Origin: Roseospira visakhapatnamensis
Lineage (GTDB): Bacteria > Pseudomonadota > Alphaproteobacteria > Rhodospirillales > Rhodospirillaceae
Direction of reading: 5' to 3'
Length of the DNA: 64,000 nt
NCBI RefSeq assembly: GCF_014197915.1
Contig: NZ_JACIGK010000009.1
Coordinates: forward strand, 1 to 64,000
The notes below the pieces were generated by a model. That model ran no database searches and was not told the origin of the DNA. It worked only from the letters and a program-made list of their open reading frames with translations. Shown here piece after piece: positions 17,789 to 27,153 of this stretch. A program made the translations under genes and the position numbers. The number at the start of each line of letters is the position of its first letter. Position 1 is the stretch's first letter.

Positions 17789-17973
17789 GGTCTTCTTCCA
17801 TACCGTTACCGGTCCCTTCATGGGACATCGTCCGCCCGACGTGGTGGGCGAGCCACCCCGTCACACCCCTGTCGTTTCTTTTCCTCCCCAATTGGTTGTA
17901 GTCCCCAGCAATTTTCGTCCGAAGCGATTTTCGTCCCCCGTGATCGCCCACCCCAAGATCGTTTCCGCCGCGC

Positions 17974-20900
17974 CTACTCCGCGACGGCCCGCCGATGACC
18001 GATCGCGGCATCGTCCGCCCCACCGGTCCCGAGGGCATCCTGATGCGGCGCCCCCGACAGGGCGAGCGTATCCAGCGCACAAGACTTGCTGGCCGCCGAG
18101 ACGGTCGAGACCACCAGGGCCATCAGCGCCTCGAAGTCCATGTCGGCCTTGCGCACCACGGCGTCGGCCTGTTCGGCCAGCCAGACGCTTTCCGCCACCG
18201 TGAGGTCGATGCCGGTGACCACGAAGACCGGCACGGCGGCGGTGCGCGGCGATGCCTTCAGGGCCTTGATGATCTCGAAACCGTTGGCGCCGGGCAACGA
18301 CAGGTCCAGCAGCACCGCGGCCGGGGCGTGATGCCGCAGGTGGACCAGGACGTCGTCGCCATTTCCGAACACAACCGCAGGGAGCCCCTCGCGCTCCACC
18401 GCCCGGGCAATGGCCCGCAGCATGCCGGCATCGTCCTCCACCACCATCACCGTCCGGTCCACGCCGCACCCCAGGCAGCCGGTCATGGCACCGGCGACGG
18501 CGGCATCGATGCGCAGGGTGCGCAGGCGGCCACAGGGACCGGTGATCTGCAGGGTGTCCGGCTCCGCGCCCTCGGACAGGAACAGGATGGGGACGGCGGC
18601 CGTCGCGGGTTCGGCGAGCAGGGCCTGCCGCAACCCCGAGACCGCGCCATCCACCGTCTCGGAGGCATCCACCAGCAACATGTCGGGACCGTGCAGCACC
18701 ACGCGCTCGATCGCGTCCCGAACGCTGGCCGCGCCCACCACCCGAAGCCCCACATCGGCCAGGGACGTCATGCGCGCGATCCGCCGCTCGCTGTTGGAAT
18801 CCACGATCAGGGCGAGCGTCGAACCGGCGGCGACAACCGTGTGCGGCTGGTCCTCCTGTTCCGCCTCGTCCACCGCCAGCGGCACGCTCAGCGAGAAGCG
18901 CGTGCCCTTGCCCACTTCGCTCTCCACCATGACGGTGCCGCCCATCAGGTCCATGATGCTGCGGGTCAGGGCGAGACCGATGCCGGACCCGCCGAACTGT
19001 CCATGAATGTAGCTGTTGGCCTGTTCGAACAAGTCGAACACACGGGTCATCTGCTCGTCCGTCATGCCGATGCCGGTGTCGGTGACGGCCATGTTCAGCC
19101 GGTCGGGCCGATGCGAGACCTCGACCGTGATGATTCCCTTTTCCGTGAACTTGGCGGCGTTGGATATCAGGTTGAGCAGACACTGGCGCAGCTTGACGCG
19201 ATCCGCCGTGATGGTCGCCGGCAGCCCCCAGGTCTCGATCCGCACGGTGTTGCCCTTGGCCACGGCCAGCGCCTGGGCCATGGAGCGGATTTCCGAGACG
19301 AACAGCTCCAGGTCGATGGGTTCCAGGGACAGTTCGGTGCGCCCGGCCTCGATCCGCGCCAGGTCCAGGATGCCGTTGATCAGGTCCAGCAAATGCCGGG
19401 CCGCGTCCTTGATGTTCGTCGAGTCCTCGATCATCTGGGCGTTGCCCACGTCCTGGGCCTCGTCGGCGATCATCTCGGCGTGCAGCACCACGGCATTGAG
19501 GGGCGTGCGCAGTTCGTGACTCATGTTGGCCAGGAAGCGGGTCTTGGCCAGGCTGGCGGAGCGGGCCGCCTCCAGGGCGAACACATGCGAGGCGTCGTGG
19601 ATGATGACCACGAAGCGGCGCCCCCGTCCGGTGCCGACCTCGCTGATCGCCAGCACCACCGGAACATGCGACCCGTCACGGCGCACGGCCTCGGACGAGC
19701 GGCCGGCCACCAGTTGAAGCGGGCTGCCGTCCTCCCGCTCCCGGCCCAGGGTGAGCGTGGGGTCCTCGGGAACCAGCAGGATGGAGGCCCGCCGCCCCAG
19801 CAGTTCCGCGCGGGTCCAGCCGAACAGCGTCTCGGCGGCGGTGTTGACGTCCTCGATCAGGCCGTCCTCGTCGACGAACACGATGGCGTCGGCGGCGGTC
19901 TGGAACATGCTTTCCATCTCGTCGCGGGCGCCCTTGGCCGAGCGCATCTGCGCCTCGGTCCGCAACGCCAGGCCGTAGACGGCGCGGGCCAGGGTGCCGA
20001 ACTCGTCGCGGCGGTCCAGCATCCGCCGGCCCGGCTTGGCGCCGCCGCCCCCGGGCTCGTAGGCGTCGATCTGGGCCAGCATGTGGTTGACGGGCCGCAC
20101 CAGGATGCTTCCCACCACCCCGAACATCAGGGACCCGACGGCCAGGAAGCCGACGGCCAGCATCCACGACCGCTCGCCGATGCTCGTCAGACTGGCCACG
20201 TAATGCGCGGGATCCTGCGCGGCCCCGATGATGAGATCCTGCCGCGCCAGCGGGCTCAGGCGAATGCGCCGCAAGCCCACCAGACGGTCCTCGGTCTCCA
20301 CGGTCAGCGTGTTCCCCGAGTTGCTGGACCATTGCTGGCCGAACAGGGCGGCCTCCGGCCCAAACAGGTCGACCGCCTTGGTCCCGGGTCCGGTCTCGAA
20401 ATCGAACTCCAGGTCCGTGTTCGGATGGGCCAGCACGTACCCGGCCTCGTCGAACACCATCAACTCGGTCGACTCGCCATACAGCCGCTGCAGCCGGAAC
20501 ACCAGGTGACGGAAACCGACGTTCAGGACCAGCATCAGCACGGGGTCGCCGTCCTCGTCGTGTATCAGCCGCCCGAAGCGCTGGGTGGGGCGATGCGGTT
20601 GCTCGATCACCCCGTGTTCCCGGTTCAGCGTCACCGCCGAGACATAGAGCTGGCCGGGCTTCAGCCGGCGCATCTCCGCCACGTACTCGCGGTGGCCCTT
20701 GTCCTGAAGCGCGGCGGACCGCAGGTCCCCGAAGCGCGTGTCCCGCACCACGCGCACCAGTTCCCGCCCCGACGCGGCGTCGAGCACGCGCGCCTGGTAA
20801 ACATAGGGTCGGGTCTGTGCGTGGACGGTCAGATGGGCCTCAAGAGCGGCCTTGGCGCCGGCGATGGCCTCTGCATCCCCCGTCAGGATCGCGTCGCGGT

Positions 20901-21174
20901 AGGCCAGCATCGCCGGGCTGAGCGTCTGGGTCAGGGTATCCTGCGCGATGCCGTTGACGTACTCATGCACGTACCCCTCGGCGGCCAGCGCCAGGCCGTG
21001 CACCCGTTCGGAGGCCAGTTCCCGGGCGCGGTTCAGACCGTCCAGGTAGGCCACGGTCGTGATGCCGAGCAGCATGACGACCGAGTAGATCGCGAAGACC
21101 AGAGCCACCTTGCTGCCCAGCGACCAGTCCTGGAGCCGCATGCTCTGCCGGCCATGGCTTGGGATGGTCATCAT
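17974..21174 (-). CDS. Transmembrane hybrid histidine kinase (sensor-HAMP-PAS-HK-REC-REC)
   Basis: A 1066-aa inner-membrane sensor. Order: TM1 (about 21-44), periplasmic sensor (about 45-335) of dCache/DAHK-like kind, TM2 (about 337-359), HAMP-like segment, PAS (about 420-530), HisKA with phospho-acceptor His553 in FLANMSHELRTPLN, an HATPase domain (N-box NLISNAAKFT, then DTGIGM and GSGIGLAL), a weakly conserved receiver-like domain, and a clear C-terminal receiver (VMVVEDDAGM, LLDLSLPGANGFE, Lys in VRKADMD). The tail of about 40 residues looks disordered. It is the obvious kinase for the neighbouring receivers and the REC-EAL protein. The ligand is unknown. Confidence 0.92.
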   Translation of the reverse strand: MMTIPSHGRQSMRLQDWSLGSKVALVFAIYSVVMLLGITTVAYLDGLNRARELASERVHGLALAAEGYVHEYVNGIAQDTLTQTLSPAMLAYRDAILTGDAEAIAGAKAALEAHLTVHAQTRPYVYQARVLDAASGRELVRVVRDTRFGDLRSAALQDKGHREYVAEMRRLKPGQLYVSAVTLNREHGVIEQPHRPTQRFGRLIHDEDGDPVLMLVLNVGFRHLVFRLQRLYGESTELMVFDEAGYVLAHPNTDLEFDFETGPGTKAVDLFGPEAALFGQQWSSNSGNTLTVETEDRLVGLRRIRLSPLARQDLIIGAAQDPAHYVASLTSIGERSWMLAVGFLAVGSLMFGVVGSILVRPVNHMLAQIDAYEPGGGGAKPGRRMLDRRDEFGTLARAVYGLALRTEAQMRSAKGARDEMESMFQTAADAIVFVDEDGLIEDVNTAAETLFGWTRAELLGRRASILLVPEDPTLTLGREREDGSPLQLVAGRSSEAVRRDGSHVPVVLAISEVGTGRGRRFVVIIHDASHVFALEAARSASLAKTRFLANMSHELRTPLNAVVLHAEMIADEAQDVGNAQMIEDSTNIKDAARHLLDLINGILDLARIEAGRTELSLEPIDLELFVSEIRSMAQALAVAKGNTVRIETWGLPATITADRVKLRQCLLNLISNAAKFTEKGIITVEVSHRPDRLNMAVTDTGIGMTDEQMTRVFDLFEQANSYIHGQFGGSGIGLALTRSIMDLMGGTVMVESEVGKGTRFSLSVPLAVDEAEQEDQPHTVVAAGSTLALIVDSNSERRIARMTSLADVGLRVVGAASVRDAIERVVLHGPDMLLVDASETVDGAVSGLRQALLAEPATAAVPILFLSEGAEPDTLQITGPCGRLRTLRIDAAVAGAMTGCLGCGVDRTVMVVEDDAGMLRAIARAVEREGLPAVVFGNGDDVLVHLRHHAPAAVLLDLSLPGANGFEIIKALKASPRTAAVPVFVVTGIDLTVAESVWLAEQADAVVRKADMDFEALMALVVSTVSAASKSCALDTLALSGAPHQDALGTGGADDAAIGHRRAVAE

Positions 21175-21344
21175 CCGCGTTCCTATCCACTCTCTGGAGC
21201 CCCACGCCCGGGCTCATCGCCGCCGACAGCCGCCCTGTCCGGCGCTTCCGGCTTTCGCCGTGCCGTTGCTCTCCCCTCTCCTGTCGGATTGTCCGCACGC
21301 CCCCGTCCCACCGGCGGCGTGCCTCGTCTCACGGCCCCACGGCG

Positions 21345-21827
21345 TCAATCGGTGGCGCCGGAGCCTGCCCGCACCTTGGCGGCCAGCAGGTTGGGCGGCA
21401 TGATGACCACCACGTCCCCATCGTCGTAGTCTTCCGCTCGCGCCTCGTCCTCCGGCCGTTCGCCGGCCGCCACCCGCGCCACCAGATCCACCAGCAACGA
21501 CAGCTTGAACGGCTTGGCGATGACCGCGTCGGCGCCCGTGCGCCGCGCCAGATCCAGCGCCACGTCCACCGGCCGCCCCTTGCCCGAGGTGGCGATCACC
21601 GGACGGTCCGGATGCTCCCGCTTGCACGCGGCGATGACCTCCAGGCCGGTGCGGCCCGGCATTTCCAGGTCGGTGAGCAACAGGTCAAACCCATCCGGAC
21701 CCAGGACCCGCTCCAGGGCGACACCGCCATCGGGAACCTGAGACACCGTATGCCCGGCGCGTTCGAGCGCCCGCGCCATCACGGCGCGCAAGTCGGCATC
21801 GTCTTCGGCCAACAGCACCCGGACCAT
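21345..21827 (-). CDS. Single-domain response regulator with acidic tail
   Basis: Receiver protein of 160 aa. The acidic pocket is VLLAEDDADLR; the phospho-acceptor Asp lies in LLLTDLEMPGRTG; Lys is in VIAKPFKLS. After about residue 120 a short acidic stretch and a VVVIMPPNL segment replace any known output domain. Start ATG 21827 has a near-perfect AGGAGGT six bases upstream, so the earlier start at 21872 is unlikely. It is the first gene of the signalling locus, 170 bases before the hybrid kinase. Confidence 0.9.
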   Translation of the reverse strand: MVRVLLAEDDADLRAVMARALERAGHTVSQVPDGGVALERVLGPDGFDLLLTDLEMPGRTGLEVIAACKREHPDRPVIATSGKGRPVDVALDLARRTGADAVIAKPFKLSLLVDLVARVAAGERPEDEARAEDYDDGDVVVIMPPNLLAAKVRAGSGATD

Positions 21828-22180
21828 CGTCGACCTCCTGTCTTGTGATCGTCTGTCCGTGTCCGCGCTCACGGCCCGACCAGTCCTCCCTCGGGGCGGG
21901 CACGACCCACTATGTGACAGCCGATGAGATCGTGCCAGTGCCTTAAGAACAAATTATGAGGCGCCTGGGTCCCGATTCACCGCCAAAGAGGAAAGACACC
22001 ATATGCGTCAATGCAATAGCAGGCCAGCACAAAGGTTGCGTGGGTATTTCGCTCTCCCGACATCCGCGTTATCCCCACACGTGGCCGGCACGCGTGTCCG
22101 AATCGGGGCCGGGGCACGCGGACGTTTTCCGGCGGCGCGCGGGACACCCCCCGATCATCACCCCTCCGGGCCGTTGGCGG
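21828..22180. other. Intergenic region upstream of the signalling locus
   Basis: About 350 bases with no supported gene between lpxI-lpxB (its 3' end) and the response regulator (its 5' end). It should hold the promoter of the signalling operon. The segment 21925-22030 is more AT-rich than its surroundings. No sigma-factor motif was convincing. Confidence 0.4.
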
Positions 22181-22210
22181 TCATCGCCCCTTCGGGCCGT
22201 TGGCGGTCAT
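22167..22210. repeat. Short direct repeat at the lpxB stop codon
   Basis: The 18-base unit CGGGCCGTTGGCGGTCAT occurs at 22167-22184 and 22193-22210, offset by 26 bases. The second copy encodes the MTANGP stretch of the protein C-terminus and the first contains the stop codon. This looks like a small tandem duplication at the gene end. Confidence 0.7.
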
Positions 22211-24307
22211 GGTCCCGGCCACCACCGCCGCCGCCCGATCGCTGGGAGGGGGGCCGTCGCCGCCGGACAGGCGCGCCCGGGCCTCGGCCAGGGCCGCCCG
22301 CTGCGCCTCGGCCGCCGGTCCGCCGTCCAGCAGCGGCGCCAGGATCGCCAGCAGGCGCTCGGGCACGCACGCGTCCTGGAGGCGCTCGGGCACCGCCTCG
22401 CGATCCAGCAGGATGTTGACCGGGCCGGCGAAGCGCAACGCCGTCATCCGGCGCAACAGCAGGGCCGACAGCGGATTGACCTTATAGGCGATCACATGGG
22501 GCACCCCCGCCATGGCCAGTTCCAGGCTGACCGTGCCCGAGGCCGCGAGGGCCGCGTCGCCGGCGGCGAACGCATCGGCCCTGGCGGTCGCCCCGCGCAC
22601 CACGGTCACCGGCACCGGCCAGTCCGCCACCGCCCCCGCCACCGTCTCGGCCACCGTCGCCACCGTCGGCACCACCACGCGAAGCCCCGGCCGGGGTCCG
22701 GCCAGGCGCGCCACCACCGCGCGGAACACCGGCAGCAGGCGGCTCACCTCGGTGCGGCGGCTGCCGGGCAGCACCACCAGCACCGGCGCGTCCTCGGCGA
22801 TGCCGTGGCGGCGGCGGAACCCCGGACCATCGCCGGCGTCGGCGCCGGACTCGATGACGCCGTGGCCGACATGGGTGCAGGCCAGGCCGAGCGGCTCGAA
22901 ATAGGCGGCCTCGAACGGCCACAGGGTCATCAGGTGATGGACCCGGGCGGCCACCGCGTGCTTGCGGTTCTCCTTCCAGGCCCAGACCATGGGCGCCACG
23001 TAATGCACACGCGGAACCGTCGATCCCCGCGCCGTCAGCGCCTTGGCCACGCGGCCGGTGAAGCCCCAGGAATCGATGGTCACCACCGCGGCCGGCCCCA
23101 GGGTCTCGATGGCCTGGAGGGTGTCGCGCAGGCGGCGGCGCAGCGCCGGAATCCGGGGCACGACCTCCAGGAACCCCATGATCGCCAGTTCGCGTTGCGG
23201 CACCAGGGTGTCCAGGCCCTGCTCGGTCATGGCCTCGCCGCCGATGCCCGCGAAACGCACGCGCCCGCGCAGACGCCGGCGCAGGGCGACCATCAGGCGC
23301 GCGCCCAGGACATCACCCGACGGCTCGCCGGCGATCAGGAACACCAGGGGGGCATCGTCCGGATCCTCGGGGGAGGCCGGCGCCGCCAAGGACGCCGGCG
23401 GTTCCTCGGCGGCCGGGTCCGACGCGGGCCGCTCGGCGATGGACAGGTCCGGACCGTGGAGCCCGATCACGAACAGGCCCAGGGCGTCGGCGCGGGCCGC
23501 CATCGCCTCGGGCGCCAGTACCAGCGCGGCGCCGGCCTGGTAGGCGATGCCGCGCAGGCCGGCGCGGTGCGCCGCCTCCACGGTGGCCACGCCCAGCGTC
23601 GGCAAGTCGGCGCGGTCATCCTGGCCGGGCTTGCACAGCTTGACCAGCACCCCGCCCGGCCCGGTCAGGCGCAGGTCGCCGCAGCGGGCCAGCAGGGCAT
23701 CCGTGCCCTCGATGGCCTCCACGCCCAGCACCACGCCCTGCTGCACCACCACCGATTGACCGACGTCGGCGCGACCCAGCGCCAGGCCCACAGCCAGGCC
23801 CCGGCGAATGTCCACCCACGCCGCGTCATCGGGCGTCTCACGGCCCAGCCCGCCGGCCCGGCCCACGGCCTCGGCCAGCACGGCCGGCACCGGATGAACC
23901 CGCAGGCCCTCGGCCTCGATCTGGGCGATGATGGCCCGCAACAAGCCGTCGTCGCCCAGCGCCCGCATGCCCACCCGGGCCAGGAAGGCCGCCGTGTAGG
24001 CATCGGGCCACAGGCTGGTCAGGCTGGGGCGCCGCACGGCGCCGGCCAGCACCACGTCGCGCAGGCCGTGGTCGCGGGCGTAGCGGAGGGCGGTGCCGCC
24101 CTGGCCCAGCCGCACCACCCCGTGCGGCAGGCCCATGGCGGCATAGGGCGCGGGGTCGCCATGGTCCTTGAGGACAAGGACATGGAGCGGCCGGCCCTCG
24201 GCCCGGCAGCGGGCGGCCACCCGCTCCGGCAGGTCGCCCCGCCCGGCGACCAGCAGCACCGGCGCGCCCGGCGCCAACCCCGGGGCCTCGGCGGCATCCT
24301 CCCCCAT
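22181..24307 (-). CDS. lpxI-lpxB: Fused LpxI-LpxB (UDP-2,3-diacylglucosamine pyrophosphatase / lipid-A-disaccharide synthase)
   Basis: One 708-aa reading frame holds two successive lipid A enzymes. Residues about 15-290 are LpxI, which cleaves UDP-2,3-diacylglucosamine to lipid X. Its C-terminal motif is KPGQDDRADLPTLG (226-239), which contains the Asp at or near the catalytic position (Asp225 in Caulobacter LpxI). Residues about 291-318 are an Ala/Pro/Glu-rich linker. Residues 320-700 are LpxB (GT19), which joins lipid X to its UDP precursor: FLIAGEPSGD, SWGFTGRVAK, APMVWAWKENR, VLPGSRRTEV and the GTVSLELAMAGVPHV nucleotide-binding region. No stop or second ribosome site separates them. lpxA lies 12 bases upstream. 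Confidence 0.93.
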   Translation of the reverse strand: MGEDAAEAPGLAPGAPVLLVAGRGDLPERVAARCRAEGRPLHVLVLKDHGDPAPYAAMGLPHGVVRLGQGGTALRYARDHGLRDVVLAGAVRRPSLTSLWPDAYTAAFLARVGMRALGDDGLLRAIIAQIEAEGLRVHPVPAVLAEAVGRAGGLGRETPDDAAWVDIRRGLAVGLALGRADVGQSVVVQQGVVLGVEAIEGTDALLARCGDLRLTGPGGVLVKLCKPGQDDRADLPTLGVATVEAAHRAGLRGIAYQAGAALVLAPEAMAARADALGLFVIGLHGPDLSIAERPASDPAAEEPPASLAAPASPEDPDDAPLVFLIAGEPSGDVLGARLMVALRRRLRGRVRFAGIGGEAMTEQGLDTLVPQRELAIMGFLEVVPRIPALRRRLRDTLQAIETLGPAAVVTIDSWGFTGRVAKALTARGSTVPRVHYVAPMVWAWKENRKHAVAARVHHLMTLWPFEAAYFEPLGLACTHVGHGVIESGADAGDGPGFRRRHGIAEDAPVLVVLPGSRRTEVSRLLPVFRAVVARLAGPRPGLRVVVPTVATVAETVAGAVADWPVPVTVVRGATARADAFAAGDAALAASGTVSLELAMAGVPHVIAYKVNPLSALLLRRMTALRFAGPVNILLDREAVPERLQDACVPERLLAILAPLLDGGPAAEAQRAALAEARARLSGGDGPPPSDRAAAVVAGTMTANGPKGR

Positions 24308-24319
24308 GCCCCGCCGACC

Positions 24320-25126
24320 CTAGGCCAGCCCGTCGCGGCCCGAGGCCGGCCGGCACAGGCCGCGCTGGGACGCCCCGCGCACGAAGGCCAGCATGTCCGT
24401 CACCGGCGCGATCCCATCGAAACTGGCGGCCACCGCTTCCAGCTTGTCGGCGATCACCCCGTCGTCCTCGAACAGCATCCGGTAGGCCGAGCGCAGGGCC
24501 TGGATCTCGTCGCGCGAGAAGCCGCGCCGCTTCAGACCCACCAGGTTGAGCCCCGACAGCCGCGCCCGGTTGCCCATCACCGAGCCGAAGGGGATGACGT
24601 CGGTCTCCACCCCGGAGGCGCCGCCGACCATGGCATGGGCGCCGATGCGCACGAACTGATGCACCGCGCTGCCCCCGCCGATGATGGCGAAGTCGCCCAT
24701 CGTGATGTGCCCCCCCAGAAGCACGTTGTTGGCCAGGATCACATGGTCGCCCAACTGGCAGTCGTGGGCCACATGGCAGCCCACCATGTACAGGCCGCCG
24801 TCGCCCACGCGGGTCACGCCGCCGCCACCGGCGGTGCCGGGGTTCATGGTGACGTGCTCGCGGATGGTGTTCCGGGCGCCGATCACCAGGTCCGTCCGCT
24901 CCCCCTGGAACTTCAGGTCCTGCGGCGGGTGGCCCAGGCTGGCAAAGGGAAACACGCGCGTGCCGGCGCCGATGCGGGTGACCCCGACCACGGCCACGTG
25001 CGACATCAGGGTGACCCCCGCGTCCAGGACCACCTCGGGACCGACCACGCAATAGGGGCCGATGGTGACATCGTCGGCAACGCTGGCAGCGGGATCGATC
25101 ACCGCCGTGGGATGGATGGACGGCAT
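24320..25126 (-). CDS. lpxA: UDP-N-acetylglucosamine acyltransferase
   Basis: First enzyme of lipid A synthesis: it moves a 3-hydroxyacyl chain from ACP to UDP-GlcNAc. The left-handed beta-helix hexapeptide repeats start at once (IHPTAVIDPAASVADDV). The catalytic His lies in GGGSAVHQFVRIGAHAMVGG; NTIREHVTMN is also typical. 268 aa, normal for LpxA. I chose the ATG at 25126, which gives the canonical IHPTA N-terminus; a reading frame extends further upstream but lacks family similarity. Confidence 0.95.
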   Translation of the reverse strand: MPSIHPTAVIDPAASVADDVTIGPYCVVGPEVVLDAGVTLMSHVAVVGVTRIGAGTRVFPFASLGHPPQDLKFQGERTDLVIGARNTIREHVTMNPGTAGGGGVTRVGDGGLYMVGCHVAHDCQLGDHVILANNVLLGGHITMGDFAIIGGGSAVHQFVRIGAHAMVGGASGVETDVIPFGSVMGNRARLSGLNLVGLKRRGFSRDEIQALRSAYRMLFEDDGVIADKLEAVAASFDGIAPVTDMLAFVRGASQRGLCRPASGRDGLA

Positions 25127-25286
25127 GCAGGCGCGAGCCCCTCTGGTTGGTGGCGCCCAGACGACCACGTCGGTCGACCGGAGGGATGTCCCCCCGGGTC
25201 CGGCGACCACACGATGTGGGAACCTGGCTGATGAGCGGAGCGCTCCATCAAGGATCGACCCGAAACAGGGCGACACGCCCGTGGCA

Positions 25287-25757
25287 TCATTCGTCGAGAA
25301 TCATGGCGGAAAAGGTGGCGTCGGCGACGACGGTGCCATTGACGGTGGCCTTGCCCTCGAACTTCCAGACGTTGCCGCGATGGCGCAGCTTGGTCACGTC
25401 CAGCAGCAGTTGATCGCCGGGCACCACGGGCTTTCGGAAGCGGGCGTTGTCCACACTCATGAAGTAGACAAGCTTACCCTCGGAGTCGGCCCCCAGGGTG
25501 GCCACCACCAGCACACCGGCGGTCTGCGCCATGGCCTCGATCACCAGAACCCCCGGCATCACCGCCATGGTCGGAAAATGGCCCTGGAAGTGCGGCTCGT
25601 TATTGGTCACGTTCTTGACGCCGACGGCCCCTTCGTTCAGCCGGACATCAATCACGCGATCGACCATCAGAAAGGGGTATCGGTGCGGGATCATGTCCCG
25701 CACCCGATCCGCCTCGATCACCATGCCGCCGCCGTGGACCATGCCTGAATCGTCCAT
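25287..25757 (-). CDS. fabZ: 3-hydroxyacyl-ACP dehydratase FabZ
   Basis: Hot-dog-fold dehydratase of fatty-acid elongation. The active site His is in PHFQGHFP and the Glu in [23 protein letters not shown] near residue 23 and [16 protein letters not shown] are further family marks. The ATG at 25757 has AAGGAAGG upstream; 156 aa, with about ten extra N-terminal residues. It lies 160 bases before lpxA. lpxD, usually found just upstream of fabZ in this block, is absent here. Confidence 0.94.
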   Translation of the reverse strand: MDDSGMVHGGGMVIEADRVRDMIPHRYPFLMVDRVIDVRLNEGAVGVKNVTNNEPHFQGHFPTMAVMPGVLVIEAMAQTAGVLVVATLGADSEGKLVYFMSVDNARFRKPVVPGDQLLLDVTKLRHRGNVWKFEGKATVNGTVVADATFSAMILDE

Positions 25758-26083
25758 CCCGCTCACGCCTTCCTTGTCAACGCCCTGACGCCGGTCAAGG
25801 CCCTCCTCAAGGACCTCTCGGGAGACAGAGGGGCGGTCACACCCGCCGGACCGGCGCCTCCCGGCCACACAATACTGGACACGACGGACAAGACAAGCCC
25901 GCGCCCGGCCCCAAAAGGAGCCTTGGCGCCGGGTTCGCGCCCCACATGGGGAACACCCGCGGATCAGGGCAAGGGGACCGGTCGCGGAACGAACCGCCGC
26001 CGCGAGGCGCCCACGCGGGGACCCCGCACGGTTACTGGACGCGGGCCGGCCACGGACTGCAACGGCCCGTCTCAATGGCCGTA
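25758..26083. other. Intergenic region where lpxD would be expected
   Basis: About 325 bases between skp and fabZ. No hexapeptide-repeat coding remnant of lpxD can be read in any frame. No terminator or promoter is obvious. Confidence 0.4.
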
Positions 26084-26731
26084 TTACTGGGCGCCGCCGG
26101 CCGGCGGCAGGCTGGCGGGATCGGGGAAGGCCACGGCCGGGAGCCGTTCATTGAGGCGTCCCAGCACGTCCTCGGTCATCTCCATGCGCGGATCGAACAG
26201 CGGCACCTGGGAGCGATACAGCACCAGGTTGATGCCCCGTTCGGCGGCGACCTCGTCGGCGACCACGGTGATCATCTGCTGGACCTGGGCCAGGGCCTGG
26301 GACAAGGCCCGTTCCAGGTTGCGCCGCCGCTCGGCCACGCGACGTTCGAAGTCGGCCACCTGCTGGCGGAAGTCCCGGGCCTTCTGCTCGTCCTCGGGGG
26401 TCGGCTGCTGGCCGGCGCCCAGGGTCAGCTCGCGCTGCTTCTCGCGAAGCGCCTGTTCGGCGGCCGCCGTCTCCTTGTTGTAGGCCTCCAGGTAGACCTG
26501 CCGTTCCCGGTCCACGCTCCGCGCGGCGGTGGACTCCCGCAGAATCCGCTGCATGTCGATGATGCCGATGGCCTGGTTGGGAAAGGCGTCCTGGGCCTGG
26601 GCCGCGCGGACACCGACCAGGGGTCCCGTCTCCGGCCCGAGCAGGGGGCCCGTCATCAAAGCCAGCAGCAGCATCGCGCCTACGACCGGGGCCGCGCGCC
26701 AGGCGCGCCAAACGCGCATCGGGAAAACCAT
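26084..26731 (-). CDS. skp: OmpH/Skp-like periplasmic chaperone
   Basis: Periplasmic chaperone that holds unfolded outer-membrane proteins for BamA. An N-terminal signal peptide with a hydrophobic core (about 14-35) ends in AQA at about residue 45. The mature part has the [13 protein letters not shown] start typical of OmpH, then long charged helices (about 80-165) that form the Skp tentacles, and closes with [15 protein letters not shown] 26731 has GAGGTGA upstream; 215 aa. Its place directly after bamA fits the role. Confidence 0.9.
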   Translation of the reverse strand: MVFPMRVWRAWRAAPVVGAMLLLALMTGPLLGPETGPLVGVRAAQAQDAFPNQAIGIIDMQRILRESTAARSVDRERQVYLEAYNKETAAAEQALREKQRELTLGAGQQPTPEDEQKARDFRQQVADFERRVAERRRNLERALSQALAQVQQMITVVADEVAAERGINLVLYRSQVPLFDPRMEMTEDVLGRLNERLPAVAFPDPASLPPAGGAQ

Positions 26732-27061
26732 GATCACCTCGATCAATTCCTTGGAAGGGGGCGCCACGACAGGACGACCCGTGGTCTGCAGAGACGAACG
26801 CGGGGCCGGATCGGGCCGAGCCTCGGGGGAAACGCGGCGCCACGGGCTCGACCGGTGGAGTCATACCAGCGGCACCGGCCGGACCACGCCGACAGGGCCC
26901 GCGCGATCGCCCCTTTTGACGCGGCGACACCCCGTCGCGGACTCCGCCCGTCTTGTCGGGGGCATCAGGGGCCTGGGGGGCTCGCGCCCCGCCCCCGGGA
27001 AGAGGCGGCCGCGACAGCGGCGGATCCCGCCCCCGCGCGGGGGCGGAAAACACGGTCTGGA
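26732..27061. other. Intergenic region upstream of skp
   Basis: About 330 bases with no supported gene. It presumably carries the skp leader. The far end abuts two palindromic elements that lie before the bamA stop. Confidence 0.35.
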
Positions 27062-27139
27062 CTAGTGTGGTGGATTTAAAGTTCCTATGACCTGGTTGGG
27101 AAGCGTTGGAAGGAACTTCAAATCCATAAACCACACTAG
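27062..27139. repeat. MITE-like palindromic element A
   Basis: A 78-base inverted-repeat element bounded by CTAG. The left arm starts CTAGTGTGG-TGGATTTAAA and the right arm, read inversely, CTAGTGTGGTTTATGGATTTG, so the arms match apart from a four-base indel. It is much more AT-rich than its surroundings. TA flanks and TAGTG ends suggest a MITE mobilised by a Tc1/mariner-IS630-type transposase (inference). Confidence 0.7.
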
Positions 27140-27153
27140 AATCATATAGTTAA

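Noticed and set aside
17995-21429. An 1144-aa open frame on the plus strand
   Set aside because: It mirrors the hybrid kinase on the minus strand, which has clear domains; the plus frame has none.
21956-25231. A 1091-aa open frame on the plus strand
   Set aside because: It lies opposite lpxI-lpxB and lpxA, is rich in His/Arg/Gln/Gly repeats typical of antisense high-GC frames, and has no domain.
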